Source: Hymenobacter sp. (GTDB lineage: Bacteria > Bacteroidota > Bacteroidia > Cytophagales > Hymenobacteraceae). From it: DNA of 64,000 nt. Positions 62,539-64,000 of this stretch are shown here, piece by piece. The stretch spans positions 19,890 through 83,889 of the forward strand of contig JAQBNT010000156.1 in NCBI GenBank assembly GCA_028288445.1. The letters are read 5' to 3'. Below the pieces are notes generated by a model. That model saw only the letters and a program-made list of their open reading frames with translations, was not told the DNA's origin and did not search any database. The number at the start of each line of letters is the position of its first letter. The stretch's first letter is position 1. The position numbers were made by a program, and so were the translations under genes.

Positions 62539-63135
62539 CTACTTGCTGCCCCCGAAGGCGTAGCCCAGGTTGAGCCAGAAGGTGCTGGCGCGCAGGCTGC
62601 CGGTGCCGAGGCTGTTGGCCGCCGTGTCCTTATAGGTGTGGCTGATGCCGCCGTCGTAGCGCACGCCCAGCGAGAGGCCCACCGGCAACTCGTAGCCTAG
62701 GCCCACCACGTAATCGAGGGCCACCGGCGTCACGTCGCGGCTTTTGATGTCCGCGCCAGCTTCGTCTTTTCCCGACAGGGCAAAATTGACTTCCGGGCCG
62801 GCTTCAAAAAACAGGCCGTCGGCGTGGTAGCGGGCCAGCAGCGGCACGTTGATGTAGTCCACGTCGCGGCTCTGGTTGAGCAGGTCCTTGGCATCGAAAT
62901 ACTGCTTGGTGTACAGCGCCTCGGGGTGGAAGGAAATGGCCTCCCCAAAGTACACATCGGCCATGAGGCCGGCCTGGTAGGCCGAGTGGTTCACCGACGA
63001 GTAGCCGGTGCTGCTGCCCGACAAGCTGGTGATGCCGTAGCCCGCCTTGATGCCGATGCTATTGGCGGGCTGCTGCGCCTGCGCCGCGCCGATGGTGCTG
63101 GCCAGCAGTGCGATGGGAAAAAGGAGTTTTTTCAT
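62539..63135 (-). CDS. PorT-like outer-membrane beta-barrel protein
   Basis: Signal peptide; FHPEALYTKQYFDAKD; ADGLFFEAGPEVNFALSGKDEAG; SLGVRYDGGISHTY. Confidence 0.9.
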   Translation of the reverse strand: MKKLLFPIALLASTIGAAQAQQPANSIGIKAGYGITSLSGSSTGYSSVNHSAYQAGLMADVYFGEAISFHPEALYTKQYFDAKDLLNQSRDVDYINVPLLARYHADGLFFEAGPEVNFALSGKDEAGADIKSRDVTPVALDYVVGLGYELPVGLSLGVRYDGGISHTYKDTAANSLGTGSLRASTFWLNLGYAFGGSK

Positions 63136-63255
63136 GATGAAGAAACGGTGAAGATATTGATAGTCAGAGTTAAAGCTGCTGAATAAATGGGCTTGGGCCG
63201 TATACCGGCCACACTGAAAATAGGTTGCGGCCAGCGTTGCGGCTAGGGCACAAAA

Positions 63256-63284
63256 AAGCCCGGCGCTGGGGAGCGCCGGGCTTT
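63256..63284 (-). terminator. Terminator-like hairpin
   Basis: aaagcccggcgct-gggg-agcgccgggcttt. Confidence 0.75.
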
Positions 63285-63305
63285 CATTGGGCCGGGTCGG
63301 GAAGC

Positions 63306-63905
63306 TTATTTGCCGCCGAACAGGTAGCCCAGCTGCAGCTGGAATACCGAATTGCGAACTTTGGACGAGCCCGAAGGGTCGTTGATGTCGGCAATGCCAC
63401 CGTTGTAGCGTATGCCCAGTTCCAGGCCCTGCGGCAGCTGGTAGCCTACGCCTACGAGGTAGCCGAAGTCAACTTTGCGGGTGCCGTCGGTGCTGGTGCT
63501 GGTGCCCGAAATGAAGCCCGGGAAGTTAACCTCGTCTTTTTCCGCAACCAGGAAGCCCACCTGGGGACCGGCTTCGAAGAACAAACCATCGGCTTTAACG
63601 CGCAACAGCAGCGGCAGGTCGATGTACGAGAGGCGCGACTGAATGTAGTTCGAACCGCTTTCGTAGCGCAAGCCTTTCTGGGAATACAGCAGCTCGGGGT
63701 GAAACGAGATGAGGTCGCTGAAGCTGACATCGGCCATGATGCCGGCCTGCGGAACCACCAGATTCTTTTTGTCGGTACCGGACACATCGTCGCCGGACAC
63801 CGTAGCCAGACCAACGCCCGCCTTAACGCCGAAGCGGGTTGTCTGTGCATTTGCCACACCAGCCATACCAGCCAGCAGCGCGAGAGATAGAATAAGTTTT
63901 TTCAT
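63306..63905 (-). CDS. PorT-like outer-membrane beta-barrel protein
   Basis: Signal peptide MKKLILSLALLAGMAGVANA; FHPELLYSQKGLRYESGS; DGLFFEAGPQVGFLVAEKDE. Confidence 0.9.
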   Translation of the reverse strand: MKKLILSLALLAGMAGVANAQTTRFGVKAGVGLATVSGDDVSGTDKKNLVVPQAGIMADVSFSDLISFHPELLYSQKGLRYESGSNYIQSRLSYIDLPLLLRVKADGLFFEAGPQVGFLVAEKDEVNFPGFISGTSTSTDGTRKVDFGYLVGVGYQLPQGLELGIRYNGGIADINDPSGSSKVRNSVFQLQLGYLFGGK

Positions 63906-64000
63906 CAAACAGAAAAGTGAGGAAGAAATGAAGCGACAAAGCTAGGAGGAAAATAATAAGCAAATCGGATAAAGTAATTTATCAAATATTTTTTTTGAAG

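Noticed and set aside
1-64000. CRISPR arrays, toxin-antitoxin, restriction or phage defence genes
   Set aside because: No spaced direct repeats of CRISPR type, Cas, transposase, integrase or phage genes seen; accessory interest is metabolic and repeat-based

Overview
High-GC Bacteroidota DNA; the T9SS C-terminal domains, SusC/SusD pair and TANNTTTG-like promoter style suggest a Hymenobacter-type Cytophagales genome (inference). The core (about 2.2-45.8 kb) is a large pectin/hexuronate utilisation locus. It encodes a PL1 pectate lyase, a fused SGNH esterase-GH28, GH105-DUF4350, CE8 pectinesterase, PL10-type pectate lyase, SusC/SusD, KduD, KduI, UxaB, UxaA, UxaC, KdgK, KdgA, an SSS symporter, an ExuT-like MFS transporter and a LacI-family regulator. 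The strongest non-gene signal is a 21-bp motif (CGTTCCCGGCAACGATTGCGC), present four times about 125-140 bp upstream of start codons of pectin-locus genes, with weaker relatives before three more genes. It is a candidate operator defining a regulon and implicates an uncharacterised T9SS protein (19939-20964). A second module (4.4-10.4 kb) combines an SDR, a KAS III-like protein whose FabH His and Asn catalytic positions appear replaced, an SSS symporter, an acyl-CoA ligase and an exported alpha/beta hydrolase. Other notable items are several families of long palindromic intergenic repeats (some supplying stop codons or C-terminal residues to genes), a 3 x 42-bp tandem array ending in nested long hairpins, an HTH-like gene with a perfect 24-bp inverted repeat just before its ATG, a barrel-less MG2/TonB-plug protein, and a giant (about 1877 aa) secreted protein of unknown function. 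No tRNA, rRNA, CRISPR or transposase was found. All calls are by eye; no database search was run.
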